Shown here one piece after another: positions 1-11,142 of a stretch of 64,000 nucleotides of DNA (positions within the stretch are counted from its first letter, which is position 1; every line of letters starts with the position of its first letter). The translations under genes and the position numbers were made by a program. Origin of the DNA: Echria macrotheca (lineage: Eukaryota; Ascomycota; Sordariomycetes; Sordariales; Schizotheciaceae); assembly GCA_030411725.1 (NCBI GenBank), contig MU839834.1, forward strand, positions 868,001 through 932,000, in the 5' to 3' direction. Below the pieces are notes generated by a model, which was not told the origin of the DNA, did no database searches, and was given only the letters and a program-made list of their open reading frames with translations.

Positions 1-2
1 CC

Positions 3-1808
3 ATGCACCAAGACGCCCACGAGTTCTATGGCTTGGTTCTGAACGACGTCATCGCCAACGTCGAGGCTGCGGCCAAGAGATTACAGGAGAAGCAAGAGAG
101 CAAAAGCGAGGATGGGCTGGCCAAGTCCTTGGGGAATGCGCTGGGGGCGAGCAACCTAGGGGCGAGAGGACCCGGGACCGGCTGGGTTCACGACATTTTT
201 GAAGGTGTGTTGACATCTGAAACCAGGTGTCTGACGTGCGAGACGGCATCGCAAAGGGACGAGACGTTTTTGGACCTGTCGATCGATCTCGAGGAGCATT
301 CGTCTGTGACTTCGTGTCTGCAGAAATTCTCGGCCGAGGAGATGCTCTGCGAGCGGAACAAGTTCCACTGCGACCATTGCGGAGGCCTGCAAGAGGCTGA
401 GAAGCGGATGAAGATCAAGAAGCTGCCAAAAGTGCTGGCGTTGCATCTCAAGCGGTTTAAGTATACCGAGGACTACAGTCGACTGCAGAAGCTATTCCAC
501 CGGGTTGTTTATCCGTACCACCTGCGGATGTTCAACACCACAGACGATGCCGAGGATCCGGATCGGATGTACGAGCTGTATGCCGTGGTGGTGCATATCG
601 GGGGGAATGCGTATCATGGTCATTATGTGTCGGTCATCAAGACCAAGGATCGAGGGTGGCTCCTGTTTGACGATGAGATGGTGGAGCCGGTGGATAAACA
701 TTTCGTCAGGAATTTCTTTGGCGACCGGCCGGGCATGGCGTGTGCCTATGTGCTGTTCTACCAGGAAGTTTCGTTTGAGAAGGTCAGGGAGGAGCTGGAT
801 GCCGAAGGGCTCGAGGAGGTCAGACTCGCAAGTCAAAAGGCAGACCTCGCACTCGGGGCGGATCGAGTCAACGGGGCACCCAATGGCGTGACTCCGCTTA
901 CACGACTCAACACGCAGCCGGTACCACCAGTAGTCGACCACGATGCCCTGGCGACTTTGAACCAGGTTAAGTCGGCGCCCGGCGATATCAACGCCGTCGA
1001 GGCCTTGAAGATACCGTCTCCGGTTCAGTCGCCTGCTCAGGTGGACAGTCATCCCATGGTTGCGGCTCCTCCTCCGGCGCCAGCGGTTCTTACCGAGGCC
1101 GACAAGGCGGCTACGATACCACCAGCTCCGCCAGTTCCGCCAGTACCACCAGTGCCCCTGTCACCTCAGATTAAAGAGGACAAGGCTGTGGATAAGAAGG
1201 GGCTCAAGGCGCAAGAGAAGGCTCGGAAAGCGGCTGAGAAAGAGCAGGCCAAGCTTGCGGAGAAGGAACGGCTAGCGGCTGAGAAGGAACAGGCGAAGCA
1301 ACTGGAGAAGGAGCGGTCAGAGCGGCGAGAAGCGCAGAGAAACGAGAGGGAGCAACTGCAACGGATTCTGCAGGAAAGCAAGCAATCAGCCGCCGAGGAG
1401 GAAAAGAGACGAAAGAAGGGGGGCGAGGCGACGTCTGATACGCGGGACAAGAGTCCGGTTGGTGGGTTTTTGAACCGGGCGAGCCGGGGGAGCAAATCGA
1501 TGACGCGCAAGAGCTTTGCTTTCCTCAACAGCCGGGAGAAGGAAAAAGAGAAGGCGAAAGAGAAGGAAAAGACGGAGGAGAGGAGTGACAGGGAGAGCAC
1601 GCCAGGTCGGGGAGAGCAGAATGGGGTGGTAGGGGGAAGCACGACGAGCCACTCGCCGATCCGGACGACGGCGACGGAGCGGACCGAGACGAGCTCGAGC
1701 AGCGCGGCGGCCGCGGCAGAGGACCAGCCGCCGTACGAGAGCAAGTCACTCAAGGGGAGGTTTAGTTTCGGGCTGAAGCGGAAGAAGAGCGCCAAGTTTT
1801 TGTCGTAG
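3..1808 (+). CDS. creB: CreB-type ubiquitin carboxyl-terminal hydrolase, 3' part (5' end cut by window)
   Basis: This is the C-terminal ~600 residues of a USP-family deubiquitinase. The window opens inside the gene, so the true start and catalytic Cys box lie upstream; the ATG at 3 is internal. Visible landmarks are the QDAHEF segment near the start, two CxxC pairs (CLTC about residue 76 and CDHC about 123) of the zinc-binding fingers, and the His box HGHY about residue 205 followed by WLLFDDE. After the catalytic domain come a Pro-rich linker, a long Lys/Glu coiled coil (about 395-470) and a basic tail ending in KKSAKFLS. This order matches fungal CreB (USP12/46 relatives), which with the WD40 protein CreC deubiquitinates targets in carbon catabolite repression. 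Family assignment is strong; orthology is inferred from the tail and coiled coil. It is convergent with YOS1. Confidence 0.88.
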   Translation: MHQDAHEFYGLVLNDVIANVEAAAKRLQEKQESKSEDGLAKSLGNALGASNLGARGPGTGWVHDIFEGVLTSETRCLTCETASQRDETFLDLSIDLEEHSSVTSCLQKFSAEEMLCERNKFHCDHCGGLQEAEKRMKIKKLPKVLALHLKRFKYTEDYSRLQKLFHRVVYPYHLRMFNTTDDAEDPDRMYELYAVVVHIGGNAYHGHYVSVIKTKDRGWLLFDDEMVEPVDKHFVRNFFGDRPGMACAYVLFYQEVSFEKVREELDAEGLEEVRLASQKADLALGADRVNGAPNGVTPLTRLNTQPVPPVVDHDALATLNQVKSAPGDINAVEALKIPSPVQSPAQVDSHPMVAAPPPAPAVLTEADKAATIPPAPPVPPVPPVPLSPQIKEDKAVDKKGLKAQEKARKAAEKEQAKLAEKERLAAEKEQAKQLEKERSERREAQRNEREQLQRILQESKQSAAEEEKRRKKGGEATSDTRDKSPVGGFLNRASRGSKSMTRKSFAFLNSREKEKEKAKEKEKTEERSDRESTPGRGEQNGVVGGSTTSHSPIRTTATERTETSSSSAAAAAEDQPPYESKSLKGRFSFGLKRKKSAKFLS

Positions 1809-2859
1809 GGGGATGGGAACTGGTGGTCTGATACCCCTGGCTGTTTTGGGCAGCGGGATGTGTGATTTTTTCGGTTGGGGAATACATATTTGTGTGTTGT
1901 AGTATGCCCGTGCCTGGGAGGGTAAAATAGGAATAGGGAATGAAAATGGTGGAAGTTTTTGTTTATTGTCGCGGGTGATTGGTGTGGTTTGTGGCAGCGC
2001 TCGCTTGCAAGGGCGACGGGGATAGCAAGGGAGAGAGAAATATTGTACGGTTCAAACACATCTTTAGAAGATGATGATAATAAGAGAGAGAGGATTGTGG
2101 GTGTGATGATGGATTTTGCAAGAACATGACAGCGAGTTAGGGGAAGGGGAGAGCAGAGCAGAGCAGACCAGAGCAGAGGACGCAACTGAAGCAAAGGTGT
2201 TTGTATCTAGTAGTTTCATGAGACGGACAGGGAGGGCAGGGCGGACTAGCTAAGGTACGGTTTACGGGAATACAATAAGACCCAATAATGATGTCGAAGC
2301 GAAGCAATTCTTCTGTCTGTATATTTACGTGGTTGAAGTCTCGGAGTGGTCTGAGATTATATTGGTTCCGTTCCCTGACAATCTCTGGAGAGAGGCAAGG
2401 CGGTATCGCAACCCCGAAGTCGAAGTGTATAAAACCAGGTTCTAGGACATAATTCATCTGTGACCAACTTTGTGATGTTGAAAACAGGGCGTGCAGAAGA
2501 GCCGAGTCGGTACAGGGACGACAAACGCGGTGCCTTCTGAGCCTCCGTCGGATCTATCATATCAAGAGTGTGTTCTCCATTAGTGGTATTCATTCCAATC
2601 AACCACCCACCTCGAGCACCATCAACACGACTCAAATCACAGCAGGCATCAATACCATGGTGTTGACCACCCCAATGTTCATATTCACATCGTATTGAGG
2701 TAATCACTAATACATACCTTCCCCCCTAAAAGCCATTCCCCCAACGCCGCCAATGTAGACCCCGTCACCGCAAATGTACACCCCATCACTGCCAATATTT
2801 TCTAGAACCCCATCACCCTCCCTTTCCATATCCTCCCCTCCATGTGATTCCCCCGTCCT
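1809..2859. other. Spacer between convergent creB and yos1
   Basis: This 1051-bp region should hold both 3' UTRs. It contains an imperfect GAGCA pentanucleotide tract at about 2151-2178. The minus-strand frames here are shadows without family features. No RNA gene seen. Confidence 0.6.
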
Positions 2860-3512
2860 CTACCCAAGGACCAATTCGTAAACAATAATCACCGTATTCG
2901 CCAACATGAGTGGTACTGTTCGGATAGCGAGTTAGCCACATCCTTTAATTTCACCCAAACAACAACCCTTTTCCCTCCTCTCTTTCTCCCCAGACCACCC
3001 ACCATCACCACCCACCCCCATCACCACCACAGCCCCCCCCCCCCTCCTCCCTTCCCCTACCCTCCCAGCATCACACACACAAACACACACATGATATAAC
3101 TAAGAAAGAGAAAAAAAAGAGAGACTTACTCCGAGTAACCATCCTCACACTAGCAATCAAAGTAACAGCCTTACTCTGAAAACTAGCCCCCGATCCTCCC
3201 CCGGGCCCCGCACCAAACGCATCATTCGCCGTGGCCGACGACAGTCCAACTATTCATTTTTTCATTCTCATCAATACCCACACCCATCAAACACAATATA
3301 GAAAGGGAGGAAGGGAGTAAAACGAACTGCGCGCGAGGAAGCGGTCTTCGGAGAGGATGGCTATTGCGTTTAGGAGGAGGGTTATTACTGTTTTGTTTTT
3401 TATACTTGTCAGTTTTTTCTTCCTTTTATTCTTGCTTCTTCTTTTTTTGTTGAGAGTGTATGGTTCGGGGACGGGGGGGCGTACTGTAGAAGAAGGAACC
3501 TAGGCCGAACAT
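2860..3512 (-). CDS. YOS1: YOS1/IER3IP1 family ER-Golgi transport protein
   Basis: A small gene missed by ORF calling because it has four exons: 3485-3512, 3328-3387, 3130-3249 and 2860-2915. Joined, they give 87 aa with consistent phases: MFGLGSFFYI at the start, then a hydrophobic stretch and SEDRFLARIG, a Gly-rich linker, and a C-terminal helix ending NTVIIVYELVLG. The FGLG start, EDRFLARIG block and IVYxLVLG end are diagnostic of Yos1, a small two-helix membrane protein that works with Yip1-Yif1 in forming and fusing ER-to-Golgi COPII vesicles. Donors are GTACGC, GTTCGT and GTAAGT, and acceptors are CAG, TAG and CAG. Exon 1 is only 28 nt. The Gly/Ser linker (about residues 42-52) is specific to this copy or lineage. 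The boundaries are hand-made but every junction restores a family residue. Confidence 0.9.
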
Positions 3513-4386
3513 TTTTTTCCCCTTCTCTTTTTGCCCTTTTGTTCGTTTCGCTTCGCGCGTGTGTGGTTTTGTTCGGTTGCGCGGTGGGGGATGGTGGATG
3601 GTATTCGTGGTCTGGTCTGGTCTAGTCGTAGTCGTGGTCGTGGTGGTCGTGCGCGGACAGTATCGCGAAGTGAAGTGTTGTTGTGTTGTCGTGTTCGTCG
3701 TCTTGCGGCAAGATCGCAAGTTCAAATTCACATGGGAACATGCAGGTAGTCAGTGGTCAGTGCAAGTGCCAAGATGACAAGTTCCCAGAGCCGGCTCGGG
3801 AGCTTTGACCAGCTGTCATTTGGACCGCTTCATTGTGCAACCCTAACCCTTTCCACCCCTTTTCCCTCCCCTTTTCATCACTAGACAAAAAAAATCGATA
3901 ATGAACAACAGCATTAAATAAAACTATACAACTAATTCCCACCACGATATCCCCAGGACCAGGAAGGAATCATCAACACCACACGAAGCCGTTACCAACA
4001 TCTCTCTTCCTACCCAGAAAACCGCAGATCATACCCATCCCGCCCGCTCGACTATTGAGTACCCTCGTGACCTTGACCTTGACTTGACCATCCCATCCAT
4101 CCCAAACAATAAAACGCCCCGTCGCTTCCTTCCCGACTTCATAACAACAGTGACAAAGCTATATAATACCCTCCTTCTCCCATCGTTCCGTGAACCCGTC
4201 GGTAATCAACAGTCCAGCCCAGCCTTACCCCAGCTATAAAATATCCATAAAAAGCCATATACCGTCTCGTCTCAGAGAATGAATTGTGTGAGTGATGTGC
4301 ATATCAGGGGTATCGAGCGTGCGTGACCGCATTGAACCAAAACCAAAACAAACACCAAAAAAAGAAAACTGGGAGACGGCCAAAGC
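3513..4386. other. Spacer: yos1 upstream region and adenylate cyclase 3' region
   Basis: The region just upstream of yos1 (3513-3720) has CGT/GTC-rich low-complexity DNA, and 3800-4260 has pyrimidine-rich tracts with several TATAAAA-like strings. No coding potential beyond shadow frames, and no RNA gene recognised. Confidence 0.5.
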
Positions 4387-7300
4387 TTATTCCTGCTCCG
4401 TATCGCTCCCGTCCTCCGTCTCGACAAGCTCGCCAAACCGCTCCTTGTACCGCTGGAGCTCGGCCAGCTGGAGCTCGATGCCCTCGAGGATGGAAGCCAT
4501 GGGCGCCCTGAGGTCGTTGAGCTTGGTAATCGGCCCTCCGCCCATGGCCATGTGTCGCAGCGCGAGCGTGGAGACGCACGTCTTTTGTCATCATCAGCTT
4601 TCTCATCTTCCAAAGACAGACACAAACGACATACCTCAATCCGGCTAACCTGATGCTCCATGAAATTAACCAAAAATCGCTCCGTCACCTCCCCCCCGCG
4701 CTGCTTCATCCGCTCCAGCAGCTCCGTCTCGGGCGGCTGCAAGCCACGCCCGCCAAACTCCTCGAGCGTGCTGCACAGCATCTCGAGCCGCAGCGCCGTC
4801 TTCCACAGGCTCCAAACATCGTCCGGATTGATCGACAGCTCGCTCCCGGGACTCAGCACCGCCGGCTTGTCCTGCGCAAACGCGCCCGTCGTCTGCGCCC
4901 GCTCGTGCGCCGTGTGCTGCTCGATCCGGCCCGCCAGCGCGTGCGGATACAGCGAGTACACATACTCGGGATTCTCGAGACCCTTGAGCTTCCGCTCGCC
5001 CATGTCTTTGACCTCGAAACCCTGGCTGCTCAGCGCGCGGAGCTCGCTGCGTATCGCCCGCCCAAACGGATCATCGTCCAAATTCTCGTCACTCGGTGTC
5101 GCCGGCTCCTGGTACGTCTCCAAGCACCGCTGGATCTCGGAGATAAAATCCGACGACACGGCGATCTGGCCGCCGTCTGCGACGGCGGAAATGCGACTCG
5201 CCTTGTTGACCATGGGGCCGTAGTAGTCCATGCGTCGCGTGACCGGATCTGGCTCGGCCAGCGGCTCACCCCAGTGGATGCCCATCCGCACCGACAGACC
5301 CTTGAAGATGACCTTGTTGTCTCTGTCGTAGATCGGCTGGCAGCTGACTGATTTCAGCATCTCATCGGGCCAGTTGACATTCAGCAGCGAGTTCTGCACC
5401 GCGAAGCACCACAGCAGCGCCGACGTGGCGGTCGGGAACGACACCATAAAGGCATCGCCTTCCGTCTTGACCTCGAAACCACCGATTCGCCGGAGCTGTC
5501 GGCGCATGACCTCGTTGTGCAGCTTGATGGCCGATCTCATGGCTTCCGGATACGTCTCCCACAGCTGCGTCGAATTCTTGATGTCCGTGAACACAATCGA
5601 TATGAGACCGGTCGGCGCCGGCACCTCGGCTTCGAGACGCGAAAGCACCGAGTCGAGCGGACCTTCGCCCTTCGCCTTGCGCACCTTTCGCACCGCGTGG
5701 AAGTTGGGGTCATCCTGGGCCATGGACGACAGCGACATGCTCTGCCCTCTGTGCATACGCGAGCGCTCATTTCTTCGCTTGAGATCGGAAACGCTGATCA
5801 TCATGACCATGATCTTGTTGGTCGAGCCATATGCCATGGCAATATCGCGCAGCTTTTGGGCCGCTCGCATGAGATCACCGCGCACCGACCGAGCCACGTC
5901 GACGACCAGACCGGGAGGGAGGTACTCCCATAGCTCTCGCGTCGCGATAAGGATCGTCTCGTCTTGCTCCTTGACGGTGCAGTGAGAAACGTGAGGCGCG
6001 GCCTGTACCGCAGGCATCAGATCCAAATAACCAAATGCTCGTGATACCTCGAGCAGATCATTCAGACGTCCGTTGCGCGAAACCCAACCGCCGGCATCGC
6101 GGATGCGGGATCGCTCGTGTGGGTCGGCAGGGTCGTGCTTCTTGGTCAGCATCCGGTGGGAGCCATCCGACTGGATCAGCATGGCCTGGATGTCTCCGAC
6201 GTTGGCAATGTAGAGCTCTTGGCCTTGCAGATAAGCCACTGTGGCGACGCCGCCCGAATTCAAGTCCTCTTTGCTCAGCACCACCGGAGGCGCTGTCGAC
6301 CCGCGGTGCGACATCACAGGCCGCTCCTCAGTATGTTGGATCGCAACGGTAACCAGGTCTTTGTTGAGAGCGAGGAAGGCACGCCTCAGCGCGTCTTGGG
6401 GCGTCTCATTCTCGCGGTTCTTCAGCGCCTTGAGCTCCATGGTGAAGATATGGCCAAAGTTCTCATGGAGATACTTGGCAATCTTGGAACCACCGCTGCT
6501 AAGGGCCTGGCCATCGAACAGCCCGAGAAGCACCTCGGTGTCCGACGAGTTGAAGCGCGGGACCACTAGATCAATCGTCGACAGGTGCTCATTCTTGCCA
6601 AGCGTGTCGGCCATGCCATACGGCAGATATCCCGCGAGGGAGCCAGAGGTTCTGACACGTCGATCCTCACTCTGGTCGGGAATACTAGGCGCGATGAGGG
6701 TCACATCCATCAGGCCTAAAACTCGGAGGTTGGAAAGACGGCTGAAGTCTGTGTACTGCTGTTCACCACCCCGCGCCGCCGTGCCGGGGGGATGGCTGTG
6801 CTTGATCTCCAGCCGTCTGTTCCCAGAGAGGTTGAGATACCTCAGATTCGGGTTGAGATTCCAATTCCAATCGTATGGCACGTTGGCGATGTTGTACTTG
6901 AGGTAGTTGCTCCCGCAGTCGAGCACGGCGAGTTTCTTCGCCCTCGAGATGTCGGCCGGCAGGTTGGTGAACTTGTTGCCGTTGATGTGGAGAGTCTGCA
7001 GATAGCTGTACTCCTCAAGATCATCCGCCGGCAGCGTGGTCAGCTCGTTGCCCGACAGATACAACTCGACGAGTTGGGGCCAGCTCTTGATCGATCGCTG
7101 CGGCATATCGCTCAGATCGTTGTACGACAGATTCAGGACCCGGAGCTCCGAGAGAAGCGTGATCTGGTCAAACACATCGTCGTCGAGCTGATTGTCGGCC
7201 AGATAGAGGTTACGCAGAGAGCCGCAAAAGGTCGTCGTAAGGCGGGCATTATGGCTCGAGTCTTTTCTGGAGGCGCTGGTTGGCGTCATGACACCCGTGT

Positions 7301-10300
7301 TGCTGCTTTGCGTGGTGCTCCGGGATACGACCGACGTTTTTCGGCCCCCTTTCCCGTACAGCGACACGGTGGAGTTTTTCCTGTCGGGGCCTCCTGGCAC
7401 CGGAGAGGGTCCGACGCTGAGTAGCGTGCTGGACGACTGACTCGGGCGCCTCGACGCCTCGCCATTGAGCTCCTCCGCGCTGGGTGTCCGTGACAGGAAG
7501 CCGTTCTGGTTGGACTTGGTGGAGTTGGCCGCTTCCCCCGGCGGCTGGGGCGGGCGCGATGCGGGTTTTGGGAAGATTTCAAGCACGTTGGACGATGCGT
7601 TGAGCGTGTGCAGCTTCTTGGCCCACCATATCTCCATGGGAAGTTTTCGGATGTTGTTCCCACGGACGTCCAGGACGCGCAGTTCGGTAAGACACCCGAA
7701 CTCGGGAGGAAGCTCGCCCACCGAGTTGTGAGCAATGCTGAAATGCTCCAACTTGGAAAGATTGCCGATCGTGTTGGGCAGCGACACAAAGTAGTTCTTG
7801 TCAAGAACCAGCCTCTCGAGACTGAGCATGTTGTTGAACGATTCGTCGATGCTTGCGAGTTGGCAGTGCGACAGGTTCAAAACCTTGAGCGTCGGAACCG
7901 GCCATTTCAACTCGAACTTGGTAATCGGATTCGAGTTCAGCTTCAAGCTCCGGATTCTCTCGAACTTGCCGGTAAACTGTGAGATGGCATTGTGATCCGC
8001 GGCGAGGATCTCCAGCTTGGGGAGTTTTGAAATGACATCGATGCCTGATATCGTGTTATACTTGATGTCCAGCTCACGGAGACTCTCGAGCTCTTTGAAA
8101 GACTCTGGTAGTGTCCCGGTCAGACGATTGTTCGTAATGACAAACTTTTCGAGATTCTTCAGCTTGCCGATGCAGTCGGGGAAGCCGCTGACCAGGTTGA
8201 AGCTCATATCGAGGTCGACCAGACTCTCGAGGTCGCAGAGGAAAGTTGGGAATTTGTCGAGGAAATTAGACGAAATGTTTAGCGTCCTCAGTGATCGGTA
8301 AGCGCCAAAGTAGGCGGGCAGGTGGTTCAGGCGATTATTGGCCAGGTTGAGCTTCAGCAGCCCGTTGAGGTTACTGAGCTCGGCATTATCAAGCTGCTCC
8401 AGGCGGTTGTTAGACACGTCTAGATACGTGAGCTTGCTAGCTCCGCTGATACTTGGCGGAAGCTTTCTAGCCTCGTTGTTGTTGTACTTGATATCCCGTA
8501 GGCTTGTACAGGATTGTATGAAATCCCGTGGAAGGTCTAATGACAGGTTGCGCGAGAGATTAAGAGAGATGATCTCGGTGGCCTTGGAGTAGAGCGGGAC
8601 GGGAATCGCAACCAGACTCCGCCCCGACAGGTCGACGTGACTGAATTTCTGCATTCGACCAAATCCGAGGTCTTGGGTCGTCTGGAAGTCGCTCTCTCTT
8701 GCTGTAAGAAATAAGAAGCGGCATAGATAACTGTTGTCCTCACGGCCGATATCCTCAATCCGATCTCGATCCTCATACCCGACTTGTTGGAGAAGGCGTT
8801 TCTGCATCAGCAGAGGGCGCTCGGCGGCGCTCAGTACTCGTACTAGATCGTGTTTCTTAAGGACAATCTGGTACTTGTCAATGCCGTCAGTAACAAAAGA
8901 CTTCTTCACGATCTGGCCAACGACCTCGGTGACCGTCGAGTCCAGGGGCATGTTCAAAGTCGCAAATGTGCCGTCCGACCGGAAGACGCGGATACAATAG
9001 TTCGTACGCTTCTCCTCAGGCCGGGGCGGACTCCCTATGTCGTCGGCTTCGGGAACGTGGGTCGAGACCTCGTCGCCTCGCCGCACAGCCCAGCTGTCGG
9101 GGGCATTCCACGACCCGTTTTGTCCCGGTACTGCGCCGAAGTGCTTCGCCGGCATTTTGTCCGGTTCGACGTTCTTCATAAAGTCTGCGTCCATGGGTGT
9201 CAGGGGCAGAGGCCGGCTCAATATTCCCTCCATGTCGTTAAGATTCGTATCGAGATGGAACACGGTGCCCCCTCCCCCCTGCCGATCCGTCGGCCCAATG
9301 TGCTCGTCGATGTCGTCGTGTGGTCGATTCGAACGGGGCTTCTTCGACGAGAATGGGAACTTGTTGTTGAACGTGTTTTGCCGTCCGTGGCCAGGGCGCT
9401 GCAGGCCGTACGCGTCCCGATTCTCGCGGTACTCGTGCGGGCTCGGCCATTCCGACTGCGGCGGCACCAAGCCTTCAATCCGTGGAATCTCGGCTTTCGA
9501 TGGTCGCGACTGGAGCGAGTGCGAGGATGGAGGCAATCTCTTGAGCGATTGGTCGCTATGTTCGTCCCTGTCCTTGTGTACCTTGGACCGGATCCGGTTG
9601 AGAAGGCTGCTGCCCTTCCTCGGGTGGCCGGGGGATGTCTGGCCGTCCGATACGCCATTCTTGCCGCTCCTCTGCGAGCTGTTTCCGCTCGGCGTAGGGC
9701 TCTGGGCCCGGGATCGGCTGGAGGCGAACATGACGGTTGAGTTGTTTCGATCTTTCGGATAGCTCGCGCCGGAATCCTCTCTGCTAATTGATGGCCTCAA
9801 CGCCCTCGGATCGTCGTTACTCTTATTGTGTCTATGATGTCCAGGTAAGTGAACTATCGAATGGCCCGATCGCCCGCTAGACGACGTTTTGGGTGGATTC
9901 GGCCCTGATGCCTCGTTTATATATCGATCGCGGTCCGGCCCGCTGAGGAAGTCTCGGACAGGTGCTTCACCGTACCGTGCAATATCCTGGATACTGTTAG
10001 TCATATGCATACAAGCGCTTCAGAGACGCCAGTGTGAGGTTTGCGCCGAATGTTCGAGTGCAAGCGGGCGCAACCTCATTTCAACGAATCCACACCTCAG
10101 GAGCGACATACCTCGGCTTGCTGGTATAGAAACGGCACGACTTCTGGCGCCGGCACCGGAGTTCGAGGACGAGAAGAGGGGGACGCGTCCCTGCCATGGT
10201 CGGTGGCATTGGAGTAGTTGCGATCCCTATGGGGCCGACTGTGGCTATATGAGTGCGACCGAAGCTCCTTCCCAGTCGGCTGCGCCAAGCTCGTTTCGGA

Positions 10301-11142
10301 CGAGTCCCTTCCAGGAAACTCTTCACCGAAAAATCCCTGGAGCTTCCTTAAACCACCTCTGGGTCCACTAGTCCTCGACCCCTGACTGCTCGCTGTCGTC
10401 GTGATGCTAGCCACCGAGGGCCGGCGCTCGTCGGTAAAATACGCGGCATCGGGGGAATCAGTGCTCGCCGTCGTGGTCTGTGACGGACGCGCTGAAGGAC
10501 CGCGCAGGCCCGGCGACACCTGCGAGCCGAGCGAGAGATTATCGGTCGAGTCATTATAGAAGGTGCTGCCGGTGACACTACTCCCGGCCGACGACATCCA
10601 AGGCGCGATTTGATGGAGAGAGCCGGTCGCGGGGTTGTTTTGCTGGTTGTTGGTGGAGCGGCCGCCGGCGGGGTCGAGGATGGCCAGATCGCGGCGGTAG
10701 TTGGCCAGATCGCTCATTCGGTGGTCGCGGAGCGAGGTAGTGGAGGCGGTGGACGAGGGCGACAGAGCGAGACGGGATCCGGACGTGGGCGAGACCTGGG
10801 ATTCGGACTCCTTGAAGGACCTATAAGCAGGCACGCAAGCACCCGTCAGTTCGTGTTTGGGAAACACGGAGCGCGCAGACGAGCGCTGGGGGGGCTGAGT
10901 CTCGGATAGCTGCGGCGGGACCAGACGGGCACTCACCGAGTCAGGGAGCCACTCTCATCCGTTTTGAGGCGCGACGGGGCGGCCCTTCGGGAGCCGTGGA
11001 CGTGGGAGCGCGAGGCATTGGTGGCGGACGACGAGGAGGTCGGGGTGGAGGGCAGAGGCTTGACGGTGATACTGGAGCGGGCGCTATCGGTGCTGGACCC
11101 CGTCATGGAGCTGAAGCGGGAGCCGGCGTCGTTCCGACCCAT
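4387..11142 (-). CDS. Adenylate cyclase (Ras-association, LRR, PP2C-like and class III cyclase domains)
   Basis: Makes cAMP from ATP, the head of the cAMP-PKA pathway that controls growth and development. Exons are 10937-11142, 10112-10820, 4635-9986 and 4387-4581, giving 2153 aa. In order: a Ser-rich disordered N-terminus (1 to ~630), a Ras-association domain (~633-710), some 20 leucine-rich repeats (~754-1395) broken by a Ser/Pro-rich insert (~1110-1227), a PP2C-like domain (~1420-1700), and the cyclase catalytic domain from ~1765 with FTDIKNST and KTEGDAF. The expected C-terminal tail (HMAMGGGPITKLNDLRAP...) appears only when the last 53-nt intron (4582-4634) is removed. The PP2C-like motif reads DGQALSSGG, so it is probably not a working phosphatase, as usual for fungal cyclases. 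The start at 11142 is the first ATG in frame; a further upstream exon is not excluded. Confidence 0.95.

Noticed and set aside
1166..2194. 342-codon minus-strand open frame across the creB 3' end
   Set aside because: It is antisense to the Lys/Glu coiled coil of creB, and its Ser/Leu/Phe-rich content is the mirror of that coding bias.
3836..3851. Telomere-like CCCTAACCCT
   Set aside because: Only about two units inside ordinary pyrimidine-rich spacer between conserved genes.
8850..9740. 296-codon plus-strand frame antisense to adenylate cyclase
   Set aside because: Arg/Val/Leu-rich shadow of the cyclase N-terminal region; no domain features.
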